From: Novosphingopyxis sp042090735
GTDB lineage: Bacteria; Pseudomonadota; Alphaproteobacteria; Sphingomonadales; Sphingomonadaceae
NCBI GenBank assembly: GCA_042090735.1
Contig: JBELIU010000005.1
Location: 1 to 31,905, forward strand
Direction: 5' to 3'
DNA: 31,905 nt
In this document: positions 25,172-31,905 of the stretch, piece by piece
Layout: each line of letters begins with the position of its first letter
Numbering within the stretch: position 1 is the first letter of the stretch
The notes under the pieces: generated by a model
Seen by the model: only the letters and a program-made list of their open reading frames with translations
Told to the model about the DNA's origin: nothing
Databases searched by the model: none
Translations under genes and position numbers: made by a program

Positions 25172-25199
25172 CCTATACGCCGGATCGTCCCGACGTCAA
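25172..25199 (-). promoter_or_regulatory. Probable promoter of the SDR-cfa operon
   Basis: On the minus strand TTGACG (25199-25194) is followed after 16 bases by TATAGG (25177-25172). It lies about 134 bases upstream of the SDR start in the 183-base gap after the photolyase gene. The rest of this gap shows no other clear element. Confidence 0.45.
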
Positions 25200-25221
25200 A
25201 TCCGCCTAGAGCCGGACCGGC

Positions 25222-26616
25222 CTAGCTCTTGATTTTCTCATAAGCGGCCAGCGCACGTTCCCGCGCTTCCTTATGGCCGATGATCTTCTTGGGATAATCG
25301 CTCGGCCGGCAGCCCGCCTCCTCGGGATCGTGGATCGCATCATCCGGCAGATCGGCAAGTTCGGGCACATAATCGCGAATATAGGCCGCCGCGTCGAATT
25401 TATCGGACTGGGTTAGCGGGGCCATGATGCGCGAAAACATATTGCTGTCCACACCGGTGCCGGCGATCCACTGCCAGTTGACCGCGTTATTACCGTAATC
25501 GGCATCGACCAGGCAGTCCCAATACCACTTCTCGCCCTCGCGCCAGTCGATCAGCAGATGCTTGATCAGGAAGCTGGCGCAGATCATCCGGACCCGGTTG
25601 TGCAGCCATCCATGCTTCCACAGCTGGCGCATGCCTGCATCGACGATCGGATAGCCGGTGCGGCCGTGGCACCAGCGATCGAATTCCTCGCGCACCGTGG
25701 AGGACCGGAAATCGCGCCACTCCAGGTCCTCGAACCGTTCTCGATAGCCCTGCCGGCCATAATCCGGGAACTGCATAATCACATTCTGCGCATAATCGCG
25801 CCATGCGAGCTCCTTCAGGAACACGGTGGCATCGCCCTCGGCGTCCTGAATACGATGCCACACATAGGTTGGGGAGACTTCGCCGAAATGCAAATGCGGG
25901 CTAAGTCGTGAGCTGCCGTCTTCGGAAGGCAGATTGCGGCGATCGTCATAGTCTGCGGACTGATCGCGAAAGCTGTTCACGCGCGATCGGGCGGCGGCCT
26001 CGCCCGGCGTCCACAGGTCGTCGAAATCTGATGCCCAGTTCGGGCTGGTCGGCAGCAGCTTCCAGTCGTCCAGATCATCGCTGTCCGGCCATTCGCCCGG
26101 AGCGTCAATGGACTGCGGCGCGCGGATCGCATCCTCAGGCGGCATTTCCTCGCGCAGTGCTTTCCAGAAGGGCGTGTAGATCTTGTACGGATCGCCCGAT
26201 CCGGTGGTGACGCTACCCGGTGGCTTCAGATAGTTTCCGTCGCGAAGACACAGCTCGCACCCATCGCCAAGCTGCGCCTTCAGTTCGCTTTCCGCCTCCA
26301 TCCACCAGGGCTCGTAGTGGCGGAGTGCGTGGATTTCCTTCACGTCATGCTGCGCAGCAATTGCGCAGAGCGCGGAAACGCAATCGCCTTGCCGAAGGAT
26401 GAGGCGGCTGCCCTTGTCGCGCAGATCGGCGTCGAGTGAGGCCAAGCTGTGATGCAGCCACCAGCGGCTCGCCGCGCCCATCGCATGATCGCCCGCCCGG
26501 TCATCATCGAGCACATAGACGGGAATGACAGGGCCCGCCTTTGCCGCGGCGCGCAGTGCCGGTTGGTCCGATAGGCGCAAATCGCGCCGCAGCCAGAGGA
26601 TCACAGGTGCTGTCAT
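25222..26616 (-). CDS. phrB: Class I CPD deoxyribodipyrimidine photolyase
   Basis: A 464-residue FAD enzyme that uses blue light to split cyclobutane pyrimidine dimers. The N-terminal antenna domain begins PVILWLRRDLRLSD; the FAD domain has SRLSPHLHFGE (236-246), ELAWRDYAQNV (269-279), GRTGYPIVDAGMRQLW (318-333), DWREGEKW with Trp358, and NWQWIAGTG with Trp381/Trp383. These last tryptophans correspond to the electron-transfer chain of E. coli PhrB. Length is standard. GGAG lies about 12 bases before ATG 26616. Its neighbour is a YdjM-like protein, not an obvious repair partner. Confidence 0.95.
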   Translation of the reverse strand: MTAPVILWLRRDLRLSDQPALRAAAKAGPVIPVYVLDDDRAGDHAMGAASRWWLHHSLASLDADLRDKGSRLILRQGDCVSALCAIAAQHDVKEIHALRHYEPWWMEAESELKAQLGDGCELCLRDGNYLKPPGSVTTGSGDPYKIYTPFWKALREEMPPEDAIRAPQSIDAPGEWPDSDDLDDWKLLPTSPNWASDFDDLWTPGEAAARSRVNSFRDQSADYDDRRNLPSEDGSSRLSPHLHFGEVSPTYVWHRIQDAEGDATVFLKELAWRDYAQNVIMQFPDYGRQGYRERFEDLEWRDFRSSTVREEFDRWCHGRTGYPIVDAGMRQLWKHGWLHNRVRMICASFLIKHLLIDWREGEKWYWDCLVDADYGNNAVNWQWIAGTGVDSNMFSRIMAPLTQSDKFDAAAYIRDYVPELADLPDDAIHDPEEAGCRPSDYPKKIIGHKEARERALAAYEKIKS

Positions 26617-26666
26617 GGCGGTCTCTCCAGTGAGAAAGCAGCGCCCGGGCGGGCACGGTTCAAACC

Positions 26667-26692
26667 GAACGACCTCGCTGCGAAGGTCGTTC
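26667..26692. other. Hairpin upstream of phrB
   Basis: GAACGACCT (26667-26675) and AGGTCGTTC (26684-26692) form a perfect nine-base stem with an eight-base loop, between the end of the YdjM-like gene (26730) and phrB (start 26616). It has no long T-run on the minus strand, so it may be a weak terminator, a 5' leader structure or a regulator site. Confidence 0.5.
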
Positions 26693-26729
26693 CGGGCGGC
26701 GGCGGCATGATGCCGTCATTCGCGTCCGG

Positions 26730-27725
26730 TTATCGAGGCAGCTCGACCGTACGGCTGAACTGGCCGCCGGCACGGTCGCCGGAAAAACGGGCGTCCGATA
26801 CGGTGACCGCGACGCCGTTCGGCCGCCGCTCGATTGTCGCGACCGGGGCGAGCGACCAATAGAGGAGAGCGGCCAGCTGATCGTCTTCAGCCGCGGCGCG
26901 GGCGACGGCGGGATCGTTCATCTGCGTTTCAATGGGGCTGCCCACCGCCTGCATACGATTGGAAAGCGCATCATAGGATGCGCGCCCGAGCGTGGTCCCG
27001 CGCTGCCAGATGATCTCGCGTCGCCAGAATTTCACCGGTTCTTCCTGTGCCATCACGAAATCGGGCTCGATACTGTACAGCCCTTCGGCCAGCACCTTTG
27101 TCGCGTGCTCGGCCTTCAGCGACAGCGCTGCATTGACGCCGGTGTAAGCGACCACAATGGCAAGCCCGATGATGGCAGGACGGCGCCACTCCGGCCGCTT
27201 CGCCTTTTCCCATCGGCGAGAGAGCCAGATGGCGAAGGCGAGAGCGGACCATATCCAGACATCGATGATGAACAGCGTGTCGCCGTGAAACCAGCGGTCG
27301 CTGAAGGGGGCGAGTAGCTGGATGCCATAGGTGTTCATGAAATCGAGCAGCGGGTGACTGATCCCACCGATATAGCATAGCGCGACGAGCCATCCGAGGC
27401 GCACCGTATCGCGGCCGAGAGGGCGCCGGTCCCATTGCTGCCACCAGCGGGCATCGACGTCCCGGTCGCCACGACCGCTCTGCCAACGGTCAAGCTGCCA
27501 GAGCAGCAGCGCCAGCAGGAACGGCAGCAGCAGAAAGCCGCCGATCCCGTGGGTGAAGCCGCGATGATATTGAATGTAGGGCAGCCCGAAGAGCGGCTGC
27601 GAAACGATGTCGATGTCCGGCAAATTGGCGCTGACGATCAGCGCGGCGATGCCGAGACCGGTCTTGCGCTTCAGCCCGGCCTGCCCCAGCGCCCAGCCGG
27701 TCAGCGAATGGGTGAAATTGTCCAC
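26730..27725 (-). CDS. YdjM-like inner-membrane metal-dependent hydrolase
   Basis: A 331-residue membrane protein of the PF04307 family. The N-terminal metal-ligand set is visible: His6 in DNFTHSLTG, Asp37 and Asp39 in ANLPDIDI, His54 and His59 in YHRGFTHG, then HPLLDFMNTYG further on. Several membrane helices follow, and a soluble C-terminal region of about 120 residues ends the protein. In E. coli ydjM is LexA-regulated but the function is unknown. The gene starts 15 bases after the korB stop, so it may be co-transcribed with korA-korB. Confidence 0.88.
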   Translation of the reverse strand: MDNFTHSLTGWALGQAGLKRKTGLGIAALIVSANLPDIDIVSQPLFGLPYIQYHRGFTHGIGGFLLLPFLLALLLWQLDRWQSGRGDRDVDARWWQQWDRRPLGRDTVRLGWLVALCYIGGISHPLLDFMNTYGIQLLAPFSDRWFHGDTLFIIDVWIWSALAFAIWLSRRWEKAKRPEWRRPAIIGLAIVVAYTGVNAALSLKAEHATKVLAEGLYSIEPDFVMAQEEPVKFWRREIIWQRGTTLGRASYDALSNRMQAVGSPIETQMNDPAVARAAAEDDQLAALLYWSLAPVATIERRPNGVAVTVSDARFSGDRAGGQFSRTVELPR

Positions 27726-27740
27726 AGGAGGCGCCCGACC

Positions 27741-28772
27741 CTACAGGTCGGGGCCGGGGTCCGTCACCGTCCAGGTCTGGCCCTTGCTGACCAGGCGCTG
27801 TAGGTCGGGCGTCTTGCCCTTGCTCGCCTCTTCAATCTGATCGACCACCGCGCTCTCGAAGGTTTCGCGCGGATCGTCATACAGCACGCCGAGCGCCTTG
27901 GGGAACGGGCCGAAGGGCATTTCGACCAGCATCTGCGCCATCATGCGGTTGGTCACATCGTGCACCCGCACGCCCGCGCCCTGCCAGTCCCCGTCGATCA
28001 CATCGACCACTTCCAGCTTCAGCGACTGATCGTTCAGCTTCAGGCCCTTGGCGCCCTTATCGAACAGCATCGGCTCGCCATCGGTCAGCCACAGCTGGCC
28101 GGTTGCCGCGTTTTTCTTCTCGGTGAAGTCGGCGAACACGTCCTTGTTGTAGACGATGCAGTTCTGGAAGATCTCGATGAACGCCGCGCCCTTGTGTCGG
28201 TGCGCCGCCTTCAGCACGTCCGGCAAATCCTTCGACACGTCGAACCCGCGCGCGATAAAGCGTGCGCCGGAACCCAGGGCGAAACTGCACGGTTCGGCCG
28301 GATGATCGACCGATCCGAACGGCGTCGACGGCGTGGTCGTGCCTTCGCGGCTCGTGGGCGAATACTGGCCTTTGGTGAGCCCGTAGATCTCGTTGTTGAA
28401 CAGCATGATCTGGCAATCGAGATTGCGGCGCAACAAGTGCATCATATGGTTGCCGCCGATCGACAGACCATCGCCGTCGCCGGTGATGATCCACACATCG
28501 AGTTCCGGGTTGGCAAGCTTCACGCCTGTCGCGACCGCAGGCGCGCGCCCGTGGATCGTGTGGAAGCCATAGGTTTCCATATAATAAGGGAAGCGGCTGG
28601 AGCAGCCGATGCCGGAAACGAACACGGTCTTGGACGGATCGGCGCCGATCTGCGGCATGGTGCGCTGCACCGCCTTCAGGATCGCATAGTCGCCGCAACC
28701 CGGGCACCAGCGCACCTCCTGGTCGGTCTCCCAGTCCTTCAGCGTGGTCGTGATGGAAGTCATCTCGTTCAT
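27741..28772 (-). CDS. korB: 2-oxoacid:ferredoxin oxidoreductase, beta subunit
   Basis: A 343-residue thiamine-diphosphate subunit that, with KorA, oxidatively decarboxylates a 2-oxoacid (probably 2-oxoglutarate) and reduces ferredoxin. The ThDP motif GDGDGLSIGGNH (98-109) to NNEIYGLTKGQYSPTS is intact. Four cysteines (Cys23, Cys26, Cys57, Cys205) are placed as the ligands of the single 4Fe-4S cluster. ATG 28772 gives the usual MNEMTSITTTLKDW start; the longer frame to 28820 overlaps the small gene upstream. It is 13 bases behind a 34-residue membrane protein gene that separates it from korA. Confidence 0.94.
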   Translation of the reverse strand: MNEMTSITTTLKDWETDQEVRWCPGCGDYAILKAVQRTMPQIGADPSKTVFVSGIGCSSRFPYYMETYGFHTIHGRAPAVATGVKLANPELDVWIITGDGDGLSIGGNHMMHLLRRNLDCQIMLFNNEIYGLTKGQYSPTSREGTTTPSTPFGSVDHPAEPCSFALGSGARFIARGFDVSKDLPDVLKAAHRHKGAAFIEIFQNCIVYNKDVFADFTEKKNAATGQLWLTDGEPMLFDKGAKGLKLNDQSLKLEVVDVIDGDWQGAGVRVHDVTNRMMAQMLVEMPFGPFPKALGVLYDDPRETFESAVVDQIEEASKGKTPDLQRLVSKGQTWTVTDPGPDL

Positions 28773-28785
28773 GGAAACATCTCGC

Positions 28786-28890
28786 TCAGGAATAGATCTT
28801 CCAAATAAGGAAGACCACAACCGCCAGCATCAACAGCAGCGGCAATACGGGTTTGGGCTTCGGATCGTCTTCGGGCCAGGGGCCAGGCAT
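28786..28890 (-). CDS. Small single-pass membrane protein between korA and korB
   Basis: A 34-residue open frame read directly from the minus strand. Its ATG (28890-28888) overlaps the korA stop by one base (TGATG) and its TGA (28788-28786) is 13 bases before the korB ATG, so it fills the gap exactly. The protein has a Pro- and Asp-rich head (MPGPWPEDDPKPKP), a hydrophobic segment of about 16 residues (VLPLLLMLAVVVFLIW) and a KIYS tail, the layout of a small one-helix membrane protein. It could anchor the KorAB complex to the membrane. No family is recognised, and a ribosome site would lie within korA codons. Confidence 0.68.
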   Translation of the reverse strand: MPGPWPEDDPKPKPVLPLLLMLAVVVFLIWKIYS

Positions 28891-30746
28891 CAAAGGGCAT
28901 CCTCGATCGCCATCTCGATCTCGGCGATGGTGAACGGCTGGCCCGTCACCTTGTTTAGCGGCTCGGCATCGATCAGATACTGATCGCGCAGCAGCGTCTT
29001 CAGCTGGCCGGTGTTCATCTCCGGCACGATCACCTTGTCATAACCGCGCAGCAGATCGCCGAGATTGGACGGCATCGGCCAGATATGGCGGATATGGATG
29101 TGGGAGACATCCTTGCCCTCGCGGCGCATGCGGCGCACCGCCTGATGGATCGGCCCGAAGGTGGAGCCCCAGCCCACTATGGCAAGCTTCCCGCCCGCCT
29201 CGCCCAGCGTGACCTCCTGATCGGGGATCGAGCTGGCGACACCGTTCACCTTAGCAGCGCGGATCGCCGTCATCTGCGCATGGTTTTCCGGGCTGTAATC
29301 GATATGGCCGCTGCCGGCCGCCTTCTCGATGCCGCCGATGCGGTGCATCAGGCCCGGGGTTCCCGGCTTCACCCAGGGCCGCGCCAGCTTCTCGTCGCGC
29401 GCATAGGGCTGGAAACCGTCTTCGGGTGCCTCTTCCAGGAATCTGACCTCGAACGGCGCATAGCCGTCCATATCCGGCACCTTCCAGGGCTCGGCGGCAT
29501 TGGCAATATAGCCATCGGTCAGGAGCATGACCGGCGTCATATATTCCACCGCGATGCGAACCGATTCGATCGCGCAATCGAACAGGTCGGCGGGCGAACG
29601 CGCGGCAATCACGGGCATCGGCGCATCGCCGTTCCGGCCGAAAACCGCCTGATAGAGATCGGATTGCTCGGTCTTCGTCGGCAGACCCGTGGACGGGCCG
29701 CCGCGCTGGGAGTTCACGATGACGAGCGGCAGCTCGGTCATGATCGCCAGGCCCATCGCCTCACCCTTCAGCGCGATACCGGGGCCCGATGAGCTGGTGA
29801 CGCCGAGCTGCCCGGCATAGCTCGCGCCGATCGCCGAGCAGATCGCCGCGATCTCGTCTTCGGCTTGGAAGGTGGTGACGTCATATTCTTTCAGGCGTGA
29901 AAGATGGTGCAGCACGGCAGAGGCCGGCGTGATCGGATAACCGCCGAAGAACATCGGCAGGCTGGCCAGCTGCGCGCCTGCAACCAGCCCGAGCGCTACC
30001 GCTTCGGCGCCGTTGACGGTGCGGTACAGCCCCGGTTCGGCGGGCGCGGGATCGACATGATGCTGCTTCAGCGGGCCGCTGATCTCGGCCGTCTCGCCAT
30101 AAGCATGGCCGGCGTTCAGCGCGGCGATATTGGCTTCGGCAATATCCGGCTTCTTCGCGAACTTGGCATTCAGCCAGTCGACGATCGGCTGGCGATCCCG
30201 GTCGAACATCCAGAGCGCCAGGCCCAGCGTCCACATGTTCTTGCAGCGCAGCGCCTCTTTATTGCCCAATCCGAAGGGCTTTACCGCTTCCAGCGTCAGC
30301 GCGCTGATGTCGAACGCAAGAACATCGTAAGGGGCAAGGCTGCCGTCCTCTATCGGGTTCGTCTCATATTTGGCCTTGTCTAGATTGCGCTTCCCGAACT
30401 CGCCGGTGTCGGCGATGATCAGTCCGCCCTCGCGCAGCGAACCGACATTGGTCTTGAGCGCTGCCGGGTTCATCGCAACGAGCACGTCGGGGCGATCCCC
30501 GGCGGTCTCGATCGCAGCCGAACCGAAGTTGATCTGGAACGCTGAAACGCCGAACAGCGTGCCTTGCGGCGCGCGGATCTCGGCCGGGAAATCCGGGAAG
30601 GTCGCGAAGTCGTTGCCGGCCATGGCGGAGGAGAGCGTGAACTGTCCGCCCGTCAACTGCATGCCGTCACCGCTGTCGCCCGCGAAGCGCACCACGACGC
30701 GCTCTGCCGTCGCTGCCGGTTTTTTGTTGTCCACTGCCGTCGCCAT
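28890..30746 (-). CDS. korA: 2-oxoacid:ferredoxin oxidoreductase, fused gamma-alpha subunit
   Basis: A 618-residue subunit. Residues about 15-200 are the gamma domain (RFAGDSGDGMQLTGGQF) and about 235-600 the alpha domain with YPITPAS (270-276) and GGPSTGLPTKTEQSDL (349-364), typical of 2-oxoglutarate:ferredoxin oxidoreductases. ATG 30746 is chosen because AAAGG lies six to eleven bases upstream; ATG 30764 has no ribosome site and adds only six residues. No ferredoxin domain is fused. In aerobic bacteria this enzyme can supplement or replace 2-oxoglutarate dehydrogenase and supplies reduced ferredoxin. Confidence 0.95.
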   Translation of the reverse strand: MATAVDNKKPAATAERVVVRFAGDSGDGMQLTGGQFTLSSAMAGNDFATFPDFPAEIRAPQGTLFGVSAFQINFGSAAIETAGDRPDVLVAMNPAALKTNVGSLREGGLIIADTGEFGKRNLDKAKYETNPIEDGSLAPYDVLAFDISALTLEAVKPFGLGNKEALRCKNMWTLGLALWMFDRDRQPIVDWLNAKFAKKPDIAEANIAALNAGHAYGETAEISGPLKQHHVDPAPAEPGLYRTVNGAEAVALGLVAGAQLASLPMFFGGYPITPASAVLHHLSRLKEYDVTTFQAEDEIAAICSAIGASYAGQLGVTSSSGPGIALKGEAMGLAIMTELPLVIVNSQRGGPSTGLPTKTEQSDLYQAVFGRNGDAPMPVIAARSPADLFDCAIESVRIAVEYMTPVMLLTDGYIANAAEPWKVPDMDGYAPFEVRFLEEAPEDGFQPYARDEKLARPWVKPGTPGLMHRIGGIEKAAGSGHIDYSPENHAQMTAIRAAKVNGVASSIPDQEVTLGEAGGKLAIVGWGSTFGPIHQAVRRMRREGKDVSHIHIRHIWPMPSNLGDLLRGYDKVIVPEMNTGQLKTLLRDQYLIDAEPLNKVTGQPFTIAEIEMAIEDAL

Positions 30747-30861
30747 GAGCGGCCTTTCAATCATGATCGTTATTGCGTTCGGGCCGAAGTAGGACAGGCA
30801 AGTCTATCGCGCAAATTAGAAAATCTGTGGCCCACCCATCCATCGGTTCGCCGATTTGATT

Positions 30862-30891
30862 TTGACAGCGCGCTTACGCCCCGTCAGTGAT
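30862..30891 (+). promoter_or_regulatory. Possible promoter of the HSL-family esterase gene
   Basis: A perfect -35 hexamer TTGACA (30862-30867) is followed after 18 bases by AGTGAT (30886-30891), a weak -10. It lies about 30 bases before the esterase ATG in the 174-base divergent region shared with korA. I could not identify a matching korA promoter there. Confidence 0.35.
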
Positions 30892-30920
30892 GGCGCCACA
30901 CCGAAAGTGAAGGATGCTCC

Positions 30921-31871
30921 ATGGCCGATCTCCATGTCCGTGACGACGTGCGCAAGTTCCTCGATATGCTTGAACAAATGGGCGGAAAGGCCGCGCATGA
31001 GGGCACGCCCGCAGAGGCCCGCATGGCGTTCAACATGATGACGCCGCTGGGCGATCTGGAACCGGTCGACCTGGCCGTCATCACCGATATGCATTGCGAT
31101 GGCCCCGCCGGGCGTATCCCGCTGCGCTATTACGATGCCCGCGCAGATCGCGGCGACAGCCCGGTGATCCTGTTCCTTCATGGCGGCGGCTTCGTGATCG
31201 GTAATCTCGATACGCACCATCCCTTTTGCACCTCGCTTGCCAATGCGCTCGATCTGCCGGTGGTAGCCGTCGATTATCGCTTGGCGCCGGAGCACCCCTT
31301 CCCCGCCGCGCCCGATGATTGCGAGGCAGCCGCGCGCTGGGTCGCTTCGAACCCGGCCGCGCTGCCGTTCACGCCGACCGGCCTGGTGCCGTGCGGTGAT
31401 AGCGCCGGCGGCAACCTTGCCATCGTCACCGCCCGCGCGCTTCAGAAGGAGCCCGCGGATGTGCCGGTTGTGGCCCAGTTCCCGGTCTATCCGGTGGTCG
31501 ATTCGCAGGGCGAATATGAAAGCTTCCGCGAATGCTCGGAAGGATTCCTGCTGACCGCCGAGACGATGGAGTGGTTCGGCAAGCAATATGCCGCAGAGGC
31601 CGGAAACGAGCGCAATGACGTGCTGAATCAGGATCTTGCCGGCACCCCGCCGACGCTGGTCGTCACCGCCGGGCTCGATCCGCTGCGCGATCAGGGCAAG
31701 GCCTATGCCGCCAAGCTGCGCGATGCCGGCGTGTCGGTTCGCGAGATGACGGCGGACGGCAACATCCACGGCTTCATCTGCATCCGCAAGCTGATCCCTT
31801 CCAGTCAGCAGGACATCGATCAGATGTTCGTGCTCATGAACGAAACGCTCGAAGAGGTTGGAGCCAAGTAA
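30921..31871 (+). CDS. HSL-family (HGGG) alpha/beta hydrolase
   Basis: A 316-residue cytoplasmic esterase/lipase of the hormone-sensitive-lipase family. Oxyanion motif HGGGF (87-91), nucleophile elbow GDSAGG with Ser161, Asp253 in AGLDPLRDQG and His283 in NIHGF complete the triad, and YRLAPEHPFPAA (119-130) is a family hallmark. AAGGA precedes ATG 30921. No signal peptide is present. The stop overlaps the next ATG (TAATG), so the following gene is coupled. Natural substrate unknown; short-chain acyl esters are usual. Confidence 0.94.
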   Translation: MADLHVRDDVRKFLDMLEQMGGKAAHEGTPAEARMAFNMMTPLGDLEPVDLAVITDMHCDGPAGRIPLRYYDARADRGDSPVILFLHGGGFVIGNLDTHHPFCTSLANALDLPVVAVDYRLAPEHPFPAAPDDCEAAARWVASNPAALPFTPTGLVPCGDSAGGNLAIVTARALQKEPADVPVVAQFPVYPVVDSQGEYESFRECSEGFLLTAETMEWFGKQYAAEAGNERNDVLNQDLAGTPPTLVVTAGLDPLRDQGKAYAAKLRDAGVSVREMTADGNIHGFICIRKLIPSSQQDIDQMFVLMNETLEEVGAK

Positions 31872-31892
31872 TGAGCGAGACCACCACCCTTC
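31871..31892 (+). CDS. Start of a further gene, cut at the contig end
   Basis: ATG at 31871 overlaps the TAA of the esterase gene. Only MSETTTL and part of the next codon are genuine; the bases after 31892 are adapter. The TAATG overlap and open frame support a real coupled gene, but the product cannot be identified from seven residues. Confidence 0.5.
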
Positions 31893-31905
31893 AGATCGGA
31901 AGAGC
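31893..31905. other. Illumina adapter remnant at the contig end
   Basis: AGATCGGAAGAGC is the common 13-base stem of Illumina TruSeq-type adapters and forms the last 13 bases exactly. It is a sequencing artefact, not genomic DNA. Confidence 0.95.

Noticed and set aside
26617..26729. SOS box upstream of phrB, considered because ydjM is LexA-regulated in E. coli
   Set aside because: No GTTC-N7-GTTC or GAAC-N7-GAAC spacing typical of alphaproteobacterial LexA sites was found; only a hairpin is present.
1..31905. CRISPR arrays, tRNA or rRNA genes, insertion sequences, prophage integrase, toxin-antitoxin pairs
   Set aside because: No repeated spacers, cloverleaf sequences, transposase or integrase frames were seen; the single holin is not enough to call a prophage.

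Overview
The window is GC-rich, densely packed bacterial DNA without tRNA, rRNA, CRISPR or insertion sequences. The gene content (Oar-type TonB-dependent receptor with a carboxypeptidase-like N-terminal domain, FucP-type sugar permease, split KorA/KorB, GTA-type holin, several type B carboxylesterase lipoproteins, Tat-exported sugar hydrolases) suggests an alphaproteobacterium, most likely Sphingomonadales (Erythrobacteraceae/Sphingomonadaceae). This is inference from gene content; no phylogenetic marker is present. The right end carries the 13-base Illumina adapter stem, so it is the raw end of an assembled contig.

Left part (1-7300): three type B carboxylesterases, one divergent and cut by the window edge and two overlapping lipoproteins of which the second is unusual; an MFS transporter that seems to lack a normal start codon; a GAF-PAS-GGDEF diguanylate cyclase; an isolated GTA-type holin; and a small acidic lipoprotein closed by a strong bidirectional terminator.

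Centre (7321-20782): a glucan-utilisation locus. One minus-strand operon runs lacI regulator, TonB receptor, GH144-type glucanase, discoidin-domain (alpha/alpha)6-barrel protein, CE1-like esterase, FucP-type sugar transporter. Four-base stop/start overlaps join most genes, and a hairpin sits between the receptor and the enzymes. Divergent from it is a Tat-exported GH3 beta-glucosidase. A perfect 16-bp LacI-type palindrome lies inside the probable GH3 promoter. The model is: polymer binding and uptake by the receptor, cleavage by GH144, trimming by the discoidin protein and GH3, de-esterification by the esterase, and monosaccharide import by the FucP protein. GH144 members act on beta-1,2-glucan, so that polymer (or cyclic/osmoregulated periplasmic glucan) is the leading substrate hypothesis.

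Right part (20792-31905): a minus-strand group of SDR dehydrogenase, cyclopropane fatty acid synthase, class C beta-lactamase-like lipoprotein and SGNH hydrolase with its own probable promoter; a class I photolyase; a YdjM-type membrane metal hydrolase; and the korA/korB 2-oxoacid:ferredoxin oxidoreductase, with an overlooked 34-residue membrane protein gene fitted exactly between its two subunits. A divergent HSL-family esterase and the first codons of another gene close the window.
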